Shown: piece after piece, positions 11,933-23,711 of the stretch
Position numbering within the stretch: position 1 is the first letter of the stretch
How the letters are laid out: each line of letters begins with the position of its first letter
DNA from: Ecdyonurus torrentis
Taxonomy: Eukaryota; Arthropoda; Insecta; Ephemeroptera; Heptageniidae
Direction: 5' to 3'
Length of the DNA stretch: 64,000 nt
Assembly (NCBI GenBank): GCA_949318235.1
Contig: OX439127.1
Span: 14,934,344 to 14,998,343, forward strand
Notes under the pieces: model-generated
Told to the model about the DNA's origin: nothing
Database searches by the model: none
Seen by the model: only the letters and a program-made list of their open reading frames with translations
Made by a program: the position numbers and the translations under genes

Positions 11933-12457
11933 TATAGGGTGGTCGCATTCATGTTAAAGTCAATACCATAAGTGCAGGGTCGGACTGGCAATGAAGGGGC
12001 CTCGTCCGCAAAAGGGGTGTAACATTCTCTTTAGGGGCCACAAAGGGGGCGTAACATCCTAGTTACGCCCCTTTTTGTGCCTTAGGGGCCTCCAAACAAG
12101 GGGGGCCACGTCCGCAATTGCGGACTTGCTCTTATGGCCAGTCCGAGCCTGCATAAGTGAGTATACTAAATAACATGGGCCGGTATTGGAAAATAGCACA
12201 TTTTGCCAGTTTAAAAATACTTCGCCATTTTTTTAAGTCAATTGATGCTATTATTAACAAGTTGACTTTGGTTTTCACGTATGCGAGAAAAATAATAATG
12301 ACAAAATAAATACTTATGTTCCAAAGAAAATAGCGAAAGCCCACTTTTGTCCTATGCTAAGCAATTTTATTTGTTGCTCAATTATGGCATCGAAGCGCAT
12401 TTATTATGACGCGTTTATTAGGGCGCATTTTATTAGGTCGTTTATTATCACCCTATA
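11933..12457 (-). mobile_element. TATAGGGTG-family MITE, copy interrupted by a hAT MITE
   Basis: The ends TATAGGGTGGTCGCATTCAT and TATCACCCTATA match the other members of the family (31397-31709, 43499-43806, 45847-46157 and part of 22905-23180). Orientation follows the 43499 copy. The interior shares CATGGGCCGGTATTGGAAAA, ATGCGAGAAAAATAA and TTTGTCCTATGCT with those copies. It is split by the 177-bp element at 11975-12151; without that insertion it would be about 340 bp. The CRE-like site near the right end has decayed to ATGACGCG. Confidence 0.85.
11967..12159. mobile_element. 177-bp hAT MITE nested in another MITE, exact 8-bp duplications
   Basis: CAGGGTCGGACTGGC (11975-11989) is inverted at the right end as GCCAGTCCGAGCCTG (12137-12151), with one mismatch. 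CATAAGTG occurs directly before and after (11967-11974 and 12152-12159). The CAGGG end and 8-bp duplication define a hAT-superfamily insertion. The inside is G+C-rich for this window, with two approximate repeats of GGGGCC/GTCCGCAA and GTAACAT. It has no coding capacity. Confidence 0.92.
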
Positions 12458-14079
12458 GAAAAATAATAATAAAAAAATTTGTTATAACATGCATTATAAT
12501 GACTGACACTGAATATATTATGAGAACTATTTTTCACACCTCAACGTTAATGTAATAATAATGTTGAATTGCAAAAAAAAAAAAAAAAAAAAAAAAAAAA
12601 CGATTATAATAAGAAATATTTCCGTTGTGAACCAGCAATCCGTATATTTTTCCAAAGTTTCAGGTTACATAGTAATATCCGCCTTTATTATTTATTATAA
12701 CTCTTCACTTTTTATTTAGATTCAAATCGAGAAGTTTCTTGTCAACAAAACAAAGACCACGAGAAATCACAGTAAAATACTTAAAACCTAAGAGATGCCC
12801 AATGTATTGCTAGTTTACGTACATAAATATTTACCAAAAGTACTGTTTATTAGTTACTTTTGTTACTGATAACCATTTTATATGAACAATTTCGTAATAA
12901 AATAGCATTGAACGCACTCGAGGACCCAAAACACGTGAAGTTTAAAACATCATAACATTTTACTTGCATTATATAATGACACTTACAGTTATGCAGTATC
13001 ATTTAAAAATTCATCTATATAAATTAACTGATATAATATATTCATCTTTATATTACTGCATAATTTAAAAAGTACTTTTACGATAACTGAAATAATTTTG
13101 TATAATTTTGAACTATTTTTGGTAGTTTATTATCAGTTATTAAACAATAAACAAGCACATTTTTTCCCTGTTCTTTTATAAATATTCATCGTGATATTGT
13201 TTTATTTAATTTTATTCATTAAGATTTCCATATTTAATTTAATAATAATTTATTTAATATAATACACATATACTATAGTACTGTTAAAAATGCTTAAAAT
13301 TATAAAAATATTTCCACATTCAAATTTATCTTGCGCAATGTGCATTGTGCACTATAGGCTATGAACACGAATAGCTTTAAATTTGTTGCGTATTTCCATG
13401 CAAAATATTATCCTTATGTAGATGATAGTAATATTTTTCTTATTTATTATTGTTTAATAATGAAGAAGTCGTACAATGCTTCCAAAATGTGTGTTATTAG
13501 TTTTATCAGCAAATATATATAGAAAAACAAAAACAAAAAAAATCAGCATTCCTTTCCCAAAACACTTCAAAGTTAATGCTCATTATTTAATGTGAATTCC
13601 ACATGCATGCAAGTCGCGCAGAAGCTTTTCAGGGAATTAAATTGCTGTTGAGGCATCTGAATATCGTGAAAGAAACAGTTAGGTATGTATACAAGACATC
13701 ATAGAAAGAAAAAATAAAATCCTGAATAATCATAATATAATACAGAACGATATATTTTATTGATTACCATATATATTTTTTAAATATGTATTATTATGCA
13801 GCTTATTTATTCTTCTCTTGCTATCTGATTTCATCTTTATCACTTTGTTCCGCGATGTTCATGTTGTGATCAAACACGCATAAATAAAGCTGCAGTTTTG
13901 AATTGTTCATCTCTTGATGCGATAGTCTTGATGCGATAGTACAAACCTTTCTGTATACGATTATTGTAATAATATAGTGTTAATATATATATCAATGTTC
14001 TTATAAGATGTTCAGATGAAATGTATTATGTTGTGATACAGTAACTGATAGATCAAACACATAATTTCATTCCTATTAT
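12458..14079. other. AT-rich DNA, no gene seen
   Basis: It contains an A tract of about 30 (12571-12600). A somewhat GC-richer patch at 13575-13680 shows no coding or splice pattern. Confidence 0.5.
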
Positions 14080-14343
14080 TTATATATTGGTAGTAATAAA
14101 TAGGTTTTGGGAGCGCAATTGCAGCAAATTTTTATCTAATTCAAAATTAAGTTTAAAACCACACTCCTCAACTTGCTTAATATTTTTTCCCTTGTATTCA
14201 TTTTCATTTCCTTTATAAAGTATGTTCATTTCGTATTGTATAACCATGACAAATGCGCTCTCAACCTGAAATCTTAAATCTTTAGCTCGGGTTGATATAT
14301 TTATTATGTATTTAATTCGTTTATGGTAATCTGGAATAAACAA
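14080..14343 (-). CDS. Short unrecognised open frame, doubtful
   Basis: This 87-codon frame encodes a charged, mixed-composition peptide (for example NENEYKGKNIKQVEECGF) that looks less like random AT-rich translation than its neighbours. I recognise no domain. An AG after a T-rich stretch, just before the segment starting VESAF, could be a splice acceptor. It lies 75 bp outside the 2.4-kb TIR element at 14417. It may be a degraded exon or chance; base composition does not separate it from the surroundings. Confidence 0.15.
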   Translation of the reverse strand: MFIPDYHKRIKYIINISTRAKDLRFQVESAFVMVIQYEMNILYKGNENEYKGKNIKQVEECGFKLNFELDKNLLQLRSQNLFITTNI

Positions 14344-14961
14344 TCACTTGGTCCAGAAACCACTATTTGTATATATTACCAGCTAATTACTTCAGTACAA
14401 ACACCTAATCAAACCACCCAGACAGCACCAAACGACTAATAAACGTTTATTATTAGAATATTTCAATGTTCTAAAAATTGGTATATAATTGGTTTAAAAA
14501 ACCGACGAATGTCCTCACTTTTACGTCTATAAGAGGTATATTTTACGTTTATTATTAGTATTTGCTGAACGTTTTAAATACGTTTATTAGATATATTCTA
14601 ATAAACGTATAATATCCAGAATAAAAGACGTTTATTTCTAGTATTATGCTAAACGTTTTATAAACGTTTATTAGATATTCTAATAAACGTATAATATCCT
14701 ACATAAAATACGTTTTTTATCTGTATATTTTTGGTTTATTAGTTGTTTATTATACGTTTCCTATAAACGTTTTTTATACCTTTTTTATACCTTTATTATA
14801 CTTGTTGTTATACTTGTTGTTGTTACTAAATTTTACTTGATATGCAAGTAAAAAAATTAAAATCTAACACATACAATAACTGAATATAAAAATTATAATA
14901 AAAGATAAAAGATTTACTAGTAAACAAATTAAACAAACAAATTTTTGCATCACCAAACATG

Positions 14962-15239
14962 TTTATTAGCCAAACAATTACATTTAAAATCAGGAAATAA
15001 CAATTTTACATCTTTATATATCTCAAAACATATTTAATAACGTTACAGGGTAATTTACGTGTAAAACAAGGGGACATTTTCATAGTTACTGTTGATTTTG
15101 TCGAAGCTCTACTTGTGCCATTGCTGCAGTAGATCTTAGATGTTCACAGTGCAGCGCAGTGCGTTGTAGTAGTAGCTGATATAATACTGCTTCAAGTCGT
15201 ATAGCAAGCTCGGGAAGGCAGTCTTTTTGTATGATGTAC
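14962..15239 (-). pseudogene. Terminal-exon-like segment with stop codon and poly-A signal, inside the 2.4-kb element
   Basis: Read on the minus strand, a T-rich tract and TTTATCTGCAG acceptor precede an open frame from 15238 to a TAA at 15088-15086. It encodes about 50 residues of ordinary protein composition (CLPELAIRLEAVLYQLLLQR, later TAAMAQVELRQNQQ), predicted mostly helical. An AATAAA signal lies 120 bp downstream (14967-14962). No family is recognised. It is either the last exon of the element's own gene or a captured host gene fragment. It is the most protein-like stretch in this part of the window. Confidence 0.4.
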
Positions 15240-15865
15240 CTGCAGATAAAGAAAATAAATTAGTATAAATTGAAGAAAATAAACTTACAATTAGTTAAAA
15301 TAGCTAATAATATCTAAACTTATTAATTTCGTACTGAATAACAAATTTATTGGTATTGTTGAAATTCTTCTAGAAATTTTCTTTTATTTACAAAAAAAAA
15401 TTATATTACAAGTCCAAAAAACGTATATTATACGTCTAAAAAACCTATAATAAACGATTAACATGGACTGGTATAAAAAACGTTTAAAAAACATATAATA
15501 CACAACAGACGCTATGAAAAAGCACGCGGTTGCTACGTTCATAAATTACACAATAACCTATAGCTAAAAGATTTTTACAATAATGATTTAATCAATTATA
15601 AGAAATTACAGAAAATTACAAATTATTTAAATAGACGACTGCACTTTAAACCTTAATTCTATACAATAAAGAATCAGAAATCTTTTTAGAGCTGCACACT
15701 GCAATGGTAAATAAATTATAAATATAACGTGCATGTCGATGGCATGCATATTGTTTTTTTGTTTTTTTGTTCTGCAAGTCCAATTACTCAATTTTATTAC
15801 TTTTAAAATTCTATATATAAATATTTTGGTACAAAATTTACACATGATTAATAAAATCCACTTAC

Positions 15866-15982
15866 CAGTATGTTTGTTTGTGCACTTTGCTTCAACGACG
15901 AGTAATTTTCACACATCTTCCTGAGATTTATGTTGCTAGTCACACTAAAGAATGCACTTCCAGTTACTTTGACATGGGATGG
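15866..15982 (-). pseudogene. Upstream exon-like segment with splice donor, same element
   Basis: A 39-codon open frame on the minus strand, beginning PSHVKVTGSAFFSV and ending QSAQTNIL, runs straight into a good donor (CTG|GTAAGT). In this frame the codon immediately upstream is a stop (TGA), just after a possible CTCTAG acceptor, so its 5' boundary is unclear. Its reading phase does not match the acceptor at 15239: it ends in phase 0, while the downstream frame needs two carried bases. Either another exon is missing or the gene is broken. No family is recognised. Confidence 0.3.
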
Positions 15983-16139
15983 TCACTAGAGGGGAAATGT
16001 ATAAATCACCCCTTCAAAATAAGCAAAAAATACTTCTAATAAACGTTTAATATTGAAGGATAAAAATCGACGATTACAACAATTTTTTAAACGTATAATA
16101 GAAGAATACTTCGCATAGTTTAAAATACGTCAAAAAGAA

Positions 16140-16560
16140 TGGACCTAATAAACGTTTAAAATTGGTGTAAAAGGACTAGTTTAATATACGTCTAAAATAA
16201 GAGATCTAATAAACGTTTATTTTACGCCTAAATAGAATCGGAAAATATATGTATAAAAATTGTGGATAATAAACGTTTAAAATTGATGTAAAAGGAATAG
16301 TTTAATATACGTATAAAATAAGAGATCTAATAAACGTTTATTTTACGCCTAAATAGAATCGGATAATATATGTATAAAAATCGTAGATAATAAACGTTTA
16401 AAATTGGTGTAAAAGGAATAGTTTAATATACGTCTAAAAGAAAAGACCTAAAAAACGTTTATTTTACGCCTAAATAGAAGCAGATAATATATGTATATAA
16501 ATCGTAGATAATAAACGTTTAATATTGGTATATTAAAAAACAAATATTTATTAACATCTA
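16140..16560. repeat. 121-bp tandem repeat, about 3.5 copies
   Basis: AACGTTTA recurs at 16151, 16272, 16393 and 16514, exactly 121 bp apart. The intervening sequence is well conserved (TTTTACGCCTAAATAGAA, GTAAAAGGAATAGTTTAATA). Each unit also holds an internal AACGTTTATT in a second context. It forms the right subterminal region of the 2.4-kb element. Confidence 0.9.
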
Positions 16561-16786
16561 ATAAACGTTTAATATCTTGGCTCCACAAAACGTTTAAAAT
16601 TTATAAAATATATCCTATTATTCGACCTTTAATAAACGTATATTTAAGGTATATTAAAAAATGTCTAAAAATTGCGTAGAAAAAACGAATAATAGTAGAA
16701 TAATATCCAGAAAAAAATTATCTTATCCTTTATTTATACGTTATCCCATTTTTCTACGTTTATTATGCCATAAATTGCTGTCTGGG

Positions 16787-19500
16787 CATTCTACTTGGCT
16801 TTTAATACTAGATATCATTATCGTTTTTTTTTTTCCCCCTTTCTTTTCCTTCTTTTTAATAAGAAAGAGAAAAATTATTTTATTTTGTTCGCGTAACTAT
16901 CAGTAATATTTAAGAAAAGAGAGATATAGAGAAAGAGGTGGAAAAATTAATACTGAAATCTGGATTTTGTAAACATTTCTGCCTTTCTTTATTTGTGTTG
17001 ATGGGGTAAATCTTAACTATATGTGTACAATTACGTTTCTTTGTTAAATTAATGTTTCCTACTTCCTTTACAAATTGATAAGTATTAGGATATATATTAA
17101 TAAGAGGTTAAGTGAATAATTAGTTGTTGTTTTTGTCGTTAATTATTATTTGAAAAATATACAAAATTAAAATTAGTATTAATTTAGAAATGGATACCTA
17201 GTTTAAACATTTACTTTAAAATACTCGCATATATGATTTTGTAAATGTATTTTATTTGTTTCAATTATTGTTAAAGTAATTAATTTACGTATTTAATAAT
17301 TAAGGACAAAATCAAACACGTACCTTCCGAGTGTATTACAAAGTTAATTTATAATTGACGTGATAATTTGGAAATAGTTGTACCGTAAAAAACTGCTTTG
17401 TTTACAAAATAAAGGAATCAAGATAAAGTATAATGAAATAAAAAATACAGACAGACATAGGGAGAGGAGAGGAGAGAGAGAGAGAGAGAGAGAGGTTTAA
17501 GAATAGACTAATTAATTGATTTTCTAAAATAACAATTAAGTTTAGAAATAATTCAAATTTATTGTTTGTCTATACCCTCATAAACACGTTATATGGAGTT
17601 ATTTTGTTGTATATGAAATTTCCAATGCTGTTTGCATGTGAATTTTCATTTAATATAAAATAATAATTATAATAATATGTACCGGTAGATTGTAAATATT
17701 TTTAAATTTATTTATGTTGGCATCTAATTTTAACCTCACCATAAAATAATAATAATGCAAACGTGAACCACGTATTACTAAATATAATTTTCATGCTGTT
17801 TTAATATTTAGTTTGAATAAATTAAATTGTTAAAATAAATAGTAAAGTAATATTATTTTACACGAAATAAGCTTCATAAAAAAGTTTTGAAATCCATAAG
17901 GAATGATAAGTAAAATATAAATAACTGAAATAGTAATAATTAAAGGTACAATCGGTATTATTATTTTTGAATTGATCTGTCGACGTTAGATATCAAATTA
18001 TTGTCAACAAAATACATAAGCAGGAAAAGTCAATATCGTAGCGTCATTATTATTACCACAATTCAGTTTAATTAAAATTAAACTGCTATTGTGTCATAAA
18101 TTAAGTGTTTCTTATTACGATAAAGGAATAGACCAGAGAAAAACATAAGCATTTATATCACAAAACACTTGATTCGATTCACATAAATAACTTTAGTTTG
18201 TCTCAAAACCCAACAGTAGCCACGTAGCAATGATTAGAAAATTCAATTTATGCAATCCGCACAACATTTTCATACTAATTTTTGCATGTTTATGACGTCA
18301 TAAACATGAATTTTTACGCAAGTTGCATACTTTACAGTTTTTTCACGCTCTCTCGTGGGGCTACATTAACATTCTGGCAAAAATTGTTATCAATTTTGAA
18401 GATCCCATTTCGTGTTTATTCATTGAAAAGCACTTCTTGTTGTTTTATAATGGTCTATGGCTTAAAGTGTACCAAAGCATGAGACTTTATTTGAAAATCT
18501 ATATCCTGTATAAAATCCATACGATGTTTGTTATGATTATTTAGTTTTATGTTTCTTAGCATGCAAAAAAGTATTTGCGTCCTTTTTAAGAAAAAATATT
18601 ATTTTATTTAAAATTTAAAATATAATGTACACACGACCACGATAAGAATTTTTACCTTTCATAAACTAGCGCTAAATTTGCAATGTTATTCTTATGAAAA
18701 AAAAAAAACACGCACTGGATTTAAATGGTAAAATATCTTATCGGTCTTGTGTAAATTATAATAATAATATTATAATACGCGTACAATAAAATATTTAAGA
18801 AAACAACAACAATTTGAAAATAAAGTCCTTTGATATTTATAGCAATTATTAATTTTAAAAAGTTCAATTATGAAAAATTCTTAAATGTGTTTTGTACAAA
18901 AGATTGGTTGCATCTCTGATATTGTTGCTAAAATTAAATTCTTGTTTATATATTATAGTATAGTTATAGGTGCACATCGTTCATGCATATATTTGTTGGT
19001 AAATTTTAAACATGCGTTGATAAATTCTAAAACTTTTATAAGAGTGAAAATCATTCATGAGGAAATATGATGAAGTCATGTATATGACTAACATACATTA
19101 ATCGTATGCTTAATTACACCATTATATCACAGAGTATAAGGAAATCTGTACGTCATTCTTAAGTATAGTATAATAATAATATATAAATAACGTCTGGTAA
19201 TAAGACGCAACACTGCAATATTCTACTGAAAAATGTTATTGAAAATACGTTGAATTCCATTGAAAGCAATAGCAAAACTGTAATTAGAAAGAATTTAAAA
19301 CATTTAATATCGAAAGGAAACCAATTCAATCAATAATTGATTTAATTGTGGAAAATGAATAGTTACAAAAGTTGAGAAAATGATAAAATACTACTAATAA
19401 TAATAATAACCAACGATATTATTATAAATATTTATATATATAGTCTTTTAAGTGATATCATGATTGTTAAAATATGTTTTATAGTTTGTTCTGCAAACTA
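16787..19500. other. AT-rich DNA, no gene seen
   Basis: It holds a (GA)n run (17464-17494) and the perfect palindrome at 18285-18308, but no convincing gene. Frames at 18282-18544 and 18885-19070 have the composition of AT-rich noncoding DNA. Confidence 0.5.
18285..18308. promoter_or_regulatory. Perfect 24-bp palindrome centred on a CRE octamer
   Basis: CATGTTTA is followed by TGACGTCA and TAAACATG, perfectly self-complementary over 24 bases. TGACGTCA is the full CREB/ATF site, and TGTTTA/TAAACA resembles a forkhead core on each side. It could be a real composite binding site or a short hairpin. Function is inferred from motif identity only. Confidence 0.4.
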
Positions 19501-19529
19501 CATACAAATATTGAGCCAGCTTTGAAAAC

Positions 19530-20130
19530 GTTTTTTACTGGCCCACGCTTTCATGTGCCGTGGGACGTGGGGTCACATGCACATGAATGTAATTCAGTCG
19601 CGGCACTGCCTTATTAGCAATTTGACCAGTCGAGGCTCCTCGTCGAGATGTAAACCGTTCCGTCTTTCTGGGCGGAACAGTAACCGATTATGAAGAAGTC
19701 CGGGCCGAAGACGTCCAAGATCCGTGGTAAATGTGTGCAGACGAGCCCCGGAGCGAAACTATGTCGCCCAATCGGCCTCTACACTATTTCCACTTCACTT
19801 TAACTATGACATATATTATGGTCAATATGTCCTCCTCTGCACGCACTCTACGTGGTGAACGATTATGAAGATGGATTTCATGACTATGAAACCGGTGCCT
19901 GGTAGTAACAAATTAGTGGAAAACGAAGACAATAGGTTTACAAAGCAGTAGTGGTTAAAAGGAAGACGGAAAGACAAGAATTAACGGCACAATAGGAAAG
20001 TTTACAGGCACCGGCATAGGTTCCGATGCATAATAACTCGCCATCTTGCGCGGAACCCCCCTTTGATATTTTTTCCTTTGTTAAGAACACCTGATCATGA
20101 CGTCACTACCTGTTTGCGACGTTTATATTT
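19530..20130. promoter_or_regulatory. GC- and CpG-richer block, candidate promoter / first-exon region
   Basis: This is among the longest stretches with near-balanced composition in the window. On the plus strand it has a TCAGT initiator-like site (19594), a small stem (GTTCCG...CGGAAC, near 19658-19679) and a possible donor (CGTG|GTAAAT, near 19726). On the minus strand it has a full CRE, TGACGTCA (20098-20105), about 55 bp upstream of a CAAGATGGCG start context at 20044. No long frame crosses it. It may be a bidirectional promoter, a CpG-rich enhancer or an old unrecognised repeat. Confidence 0.35.
19955..20044 (-). CDS. Candidate short coding start (29 codons) or first coding exon
   Basis: The frame starts in a strong context (CAAGATGGCG) and reads MASYYASEPMPVPVNFPIVP and nine more residues to a TAA at 19957-19955. 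A GTAAAC after codon 13 could be a splice donor. CAAGATGGCG also matches the YY1-type element that overlaps start codons in many TATA-less genes. No continuation exon was identified and no family is recognised. Chance is a serious alternative. Confidence 0.2.
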   Translation of the reverse strand: MASYYASEPMPVPVNFPIVPLILVFPSSF

Positions 20131-21362
20131 ATAGTTGTTATTTCTTCGTTTGGACCTTTCGACTTGATAAGAATGAACGAAACTTCTCAAAAAAAGTTCC
20201 ATGCTCAACAGCGACTCATTTTTATCGGGTCAAAATATAAGATCCACCAATGAATCATAAATGTGTCTATTTTATTATTATATATTTTTTTTATTTTTTT
20301 TTGGGGGGGGGGGGGGGAACCAATAGGTGTTAATAAGCCTCAGAACAAACAAACAAACAAACTTTAAAGAACAAACCTATATTTTAAATTGTTGTTAGGA
20401 TTTTTTTTTTTTTTTTTTTTTTACACGGTTTAAACTTAAAGTCCACGCCACGTAAGGATGTTCGATATTTCTTAAATAATCGTTTATTTAACCAAAAACT
20501 GTCATTTGAAATGGGCGATATCTGTGGGCGATCATGCAAACTAAAATGTTCTTGGGTGTAAATTATGGCATCTACACCCGGAAGATACCGGTAGCTATAT
20601 ATAAACTTAAAATAATGGGAACTTAAGTTGTTAATATGGGGCGTTTTCAGGTATACAAAGTTTTAGCTTGCAACCATATGAACCAAACCATACATTTTTA
20701 GAAAGCGCTGGACTTCTGTATATTGTAAAGGTGCATTTAATCAAAGCAAAAAAAAAAATAATAATAATAATAAATAAATAAAAAATAAATAAATAAAAAT
20801 AAAATAAAAACTATACCGTCATTTATACTTGCATAATGTAGCAGTTATTATTTTATATTTATATAAACACATGTGGGTACACAGTACACTACTGTATTAC
20901 AACATATTGAATAAAACGTATGAATATTTTAACATTCCCAATTAAAAATGCATCATTGCATTTGCAAGTATACTATTTAATGCAACTTTTATTGTCAAGA
21001 AGAGCCTGTGAAATGTAAACTAAATTGACAATTACTCGCCTCTGTGCATCTTGACTAGCATTGAGAAAGGTCAGGGAGGTATGTTAAGAGTAAAGACAAT
21101 CTATGTAGCGATAAACAATGCAGCAACACTGTGAAGCTGCGGAGGGTAGGAGAGTATACTATGTGTGTACTGCAATTACTTCCAGGCTTCTCAGTTTTCG
21201 CATTGAGAAAGGTTAGTGCACAATCTTACATGTGTTCGAGCACGAGTAGTGCACCTGCAAATATGAGTTGGGGGTTGGTGGTGACTAAGTTCCTTCTTGA
21301 CCTTGTCTACTCTCCGTTCATCGCAGCTTTTGCAAAAGGGAGAGTGCGTTGTTTTTTCTTTC

Positions 21363-21394
<32 letters not shown>

Positions 21395-21780
21395 TTTTTT
21401 TTTTTTTTTTTTTTTTTTCGTTTTTTTATGCCTGCACGTTTTAAACCAATAGCAGTGATGGAACGCTTGGCTCACTCCCGTGCATCTCTACATAAAAATA
21501 TAATTATTTTAAGACAAACAATTTGTATTGTAATTAATTATTAATATTATTTCCAATTTTTTTTTAGTTTTAGTTTTAACTTTAAATACTCTGACAGGAA
21601 CACAATTTTTATAACATTTTTTTTATCATATTAATCAATAAAATGCCGTTGTAATTAATTGAATTTATTTATTGTAATTATTGTTCAAGCTAGATTGAAG
21701 TCCATTTTATATAATATAATAATAAAAAAACGAGGAAGAGATGAAGTAGCTAGATTTATGGTCTAAACTAGTCTATAAAC

Positions 21781-21824
<44 letters not shown>

Positions 21825-22904
21825 ATTCTACACTCGTCGTTTTGGTATATTTTTTAAACAGAATCATATTCTCTATTTTATTTAAATAGTAAACAATATT
21901 AGCCTTCGTAGTAATTACGATACTTAATATACTTATGCAATGGTAATTCTCTATATGAGATTTAAAATTAAAATAAAAACAATAATATAAAAATCAATAA
22001 AACCATTAATAAAAACAATTTATTATTATTATTTATTCACTATATTCTATAACATAAAGTATAACACTTGTATTAAAAATAAGAGTGTGTTTACTATGTT
22101 GCATTAACTTGAACCCTTCAGAGTTTCCACCCCCTTGCTAAATGAAATTACAATGGATAAATTGCAGTTACGTTGCTGAATGGTGCAAACCACGTTGGTA
22201 CGTAGTTTTGGACTGCTTTATCAATATTTCTTCTTATCGTAATCAAATTATATACTGCAGCATAAAGTGCTGACCTGAATATAACCATTACCAAAGGAAT
22301 ATACAGCAAAATTACCTTATCATTTATTTAGGTATTAATACACTATTAAATAATAAAAAATATATATAAAAAAAAAAGAGGAAGAAAATTTTTTAATATA
22401 TTTTTAACAATAATATTCTTTTAAATATACATGATAAATAATATAAAAAGAGAATATTTTCCAATAAATTTAAAATACAGTACGTAGATGTTGTAAATAA
22501 TTGATAACTTAATGCATGAAACTAAACGGAATTCATATTGCATTATTCAGAGATATTCATATTCGAAATAACTCATCGACTAAAATTTTTTAAGTGATAT
22601 GAAAAAATATTTATAGTAACAATATTTTTTTGGTTACTTACGGCAATCAAATAACAAAAACATTGCTAATTGATTCTTCTCAGGTGGCAATAACATATTG
22701 GGTGGGGGAAGAGAAAGTTAACGCAAGTAGTCAAGCCACATGTCCAGCATGAATAACAAACACGTGCATGGATGGACATATAGAGACACACAATCATGTT
22801 ACATAATAGACACATACATAGACAGGCCACACACCATTCTCATCATAAGTATAATGACTGATCATTTAAATTAAGCGAGTGTTTTTCTCATAAGAATAAC
22901 ATTA
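20131..22904. other. Low-complexity-rich DNA, no supported gene
   Basis: It holds a G tract of about 15 (20303-20317), an (AAAC)n run near 20347, a TTTC/T tract (21360-21418) and an A tract (21785-21822). A 137-codon plus frame (21131-21544) runs through the TTTC/T tract; its first part (MKLRRVGEYTMCVLQLLPGF) is in moderately GC-rich DNA but shows no known domain. The motif GCATTGAGAAAGGT occurs twice (21059 and 21200). Confidence 0.45.
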
Positions 22905-23180
22905 TAATAGGGTGTGTGCGCATGACGTCATAATAAATGCACTTTGATGCCACAATTGAGCAACGAACAACATTGCTTCGCATAGGACAAACGTTTTTTT
23001 TTTTCACTATTTTCTTTGGAAAATAAGTAATTTTTTGGTTATTATTATTTTTCACGCATACTTGAAAACCTAATTCAAATTCTTAATAACGTAAATTCCT
23101 TCCAAAAATTGCTAAGTATTTTTAAACTGGCAAAATGTGACATTTTCCCATACATTTAGTGTCATTTTTTTTTAATGGTA
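22905..23180 (+). mobile_element. TATAGGGTG-family MITE, right end missing
   Basis: It starts AATAGGGTGTGTGCGCATGA and runs parallel to the 31397 copy through CATAGGACAAA, ATTTTCTTTGGAAAATAA and TAAACTGGCAAAATG. Similarity fades after about 23180 and no inverted end is present. It keeps the full TGACGTCAT motif 15 bp from its end. Confidence 0.75.
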
Positions 23181-23711
23181 AAATGTTATTATTATCTCAA
23201 TCGTGTGTTCAACCGTAGCATTACTTTAAATATTTATATGACTTTGATTTTTTCAAGCATAACTATATTTTGTAACTATATGCCATGCTGCATCATGGCG
23301 GTAGTCTCACCTTTTCAATAATGCATCAAAACTGTATTACATATTATAAATATTATAATATACATATTATAGTACAGTACAGTATGAACCGTCTCCTTTA
23401 TTATTATTATTATTTTTAACAACTCTCATTGCTGTTGAATAATACTTATATTATGTATACTGTATAATAATATCGCAAGACTGCAATGTAAGTGAAAGAT
23501 ATTTTACATTTGGAGCTATATAAAAAGTTATCATTGAGGTAAAAACAACAAAAACATAGGTAACAAAACTACATACTATAACATTGTATTGTTAGATATA
23601 TATATAAAATTATATATATATATAATAATATATATTCCTAATTTTATTAAACCTTTGAAGCATATTTTTATCCATCATAAATTATTGTACGCAGTACAAC
23701 GATATAATATT
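23181..23711. other. AT-rich DNA, no gene seen
   Basis: Only short TA and TAT runs are found here. It ends where the LINE remnant's 3' tail begins. Confidence 0.5.

Larger units (their letters stand above)
14417..16786. mobile_element. 2.37-kb DNA transposon with CCCAGACAGCA ends and AACGTTTA arrays
   Basis: CCCAGACAGCA (14417-14427) is perfectly inverted at 16776-16786. Both flanks inside the TIRs are packed with variants of ATAAACGTTTAT and their inverses (14435-14770 on the left; 15415-15500 and 16035-16760 on the right), well over twenty in all. These are likely transposase-binding subterminal repeats. The centre (14940-15990) has a different composition and holds two minus-strand exon-like segments, described separately. 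I found no clear target duplication and cannot name the superfamily. Confidence 0.7.

Noticed and set aside
21131..21544. 137-codon frame, longest in the window
   Set aside because: A large part is an F/S string from a TTTC/T tract, and the rest has no recognisable domain, splice context or conserved motif.
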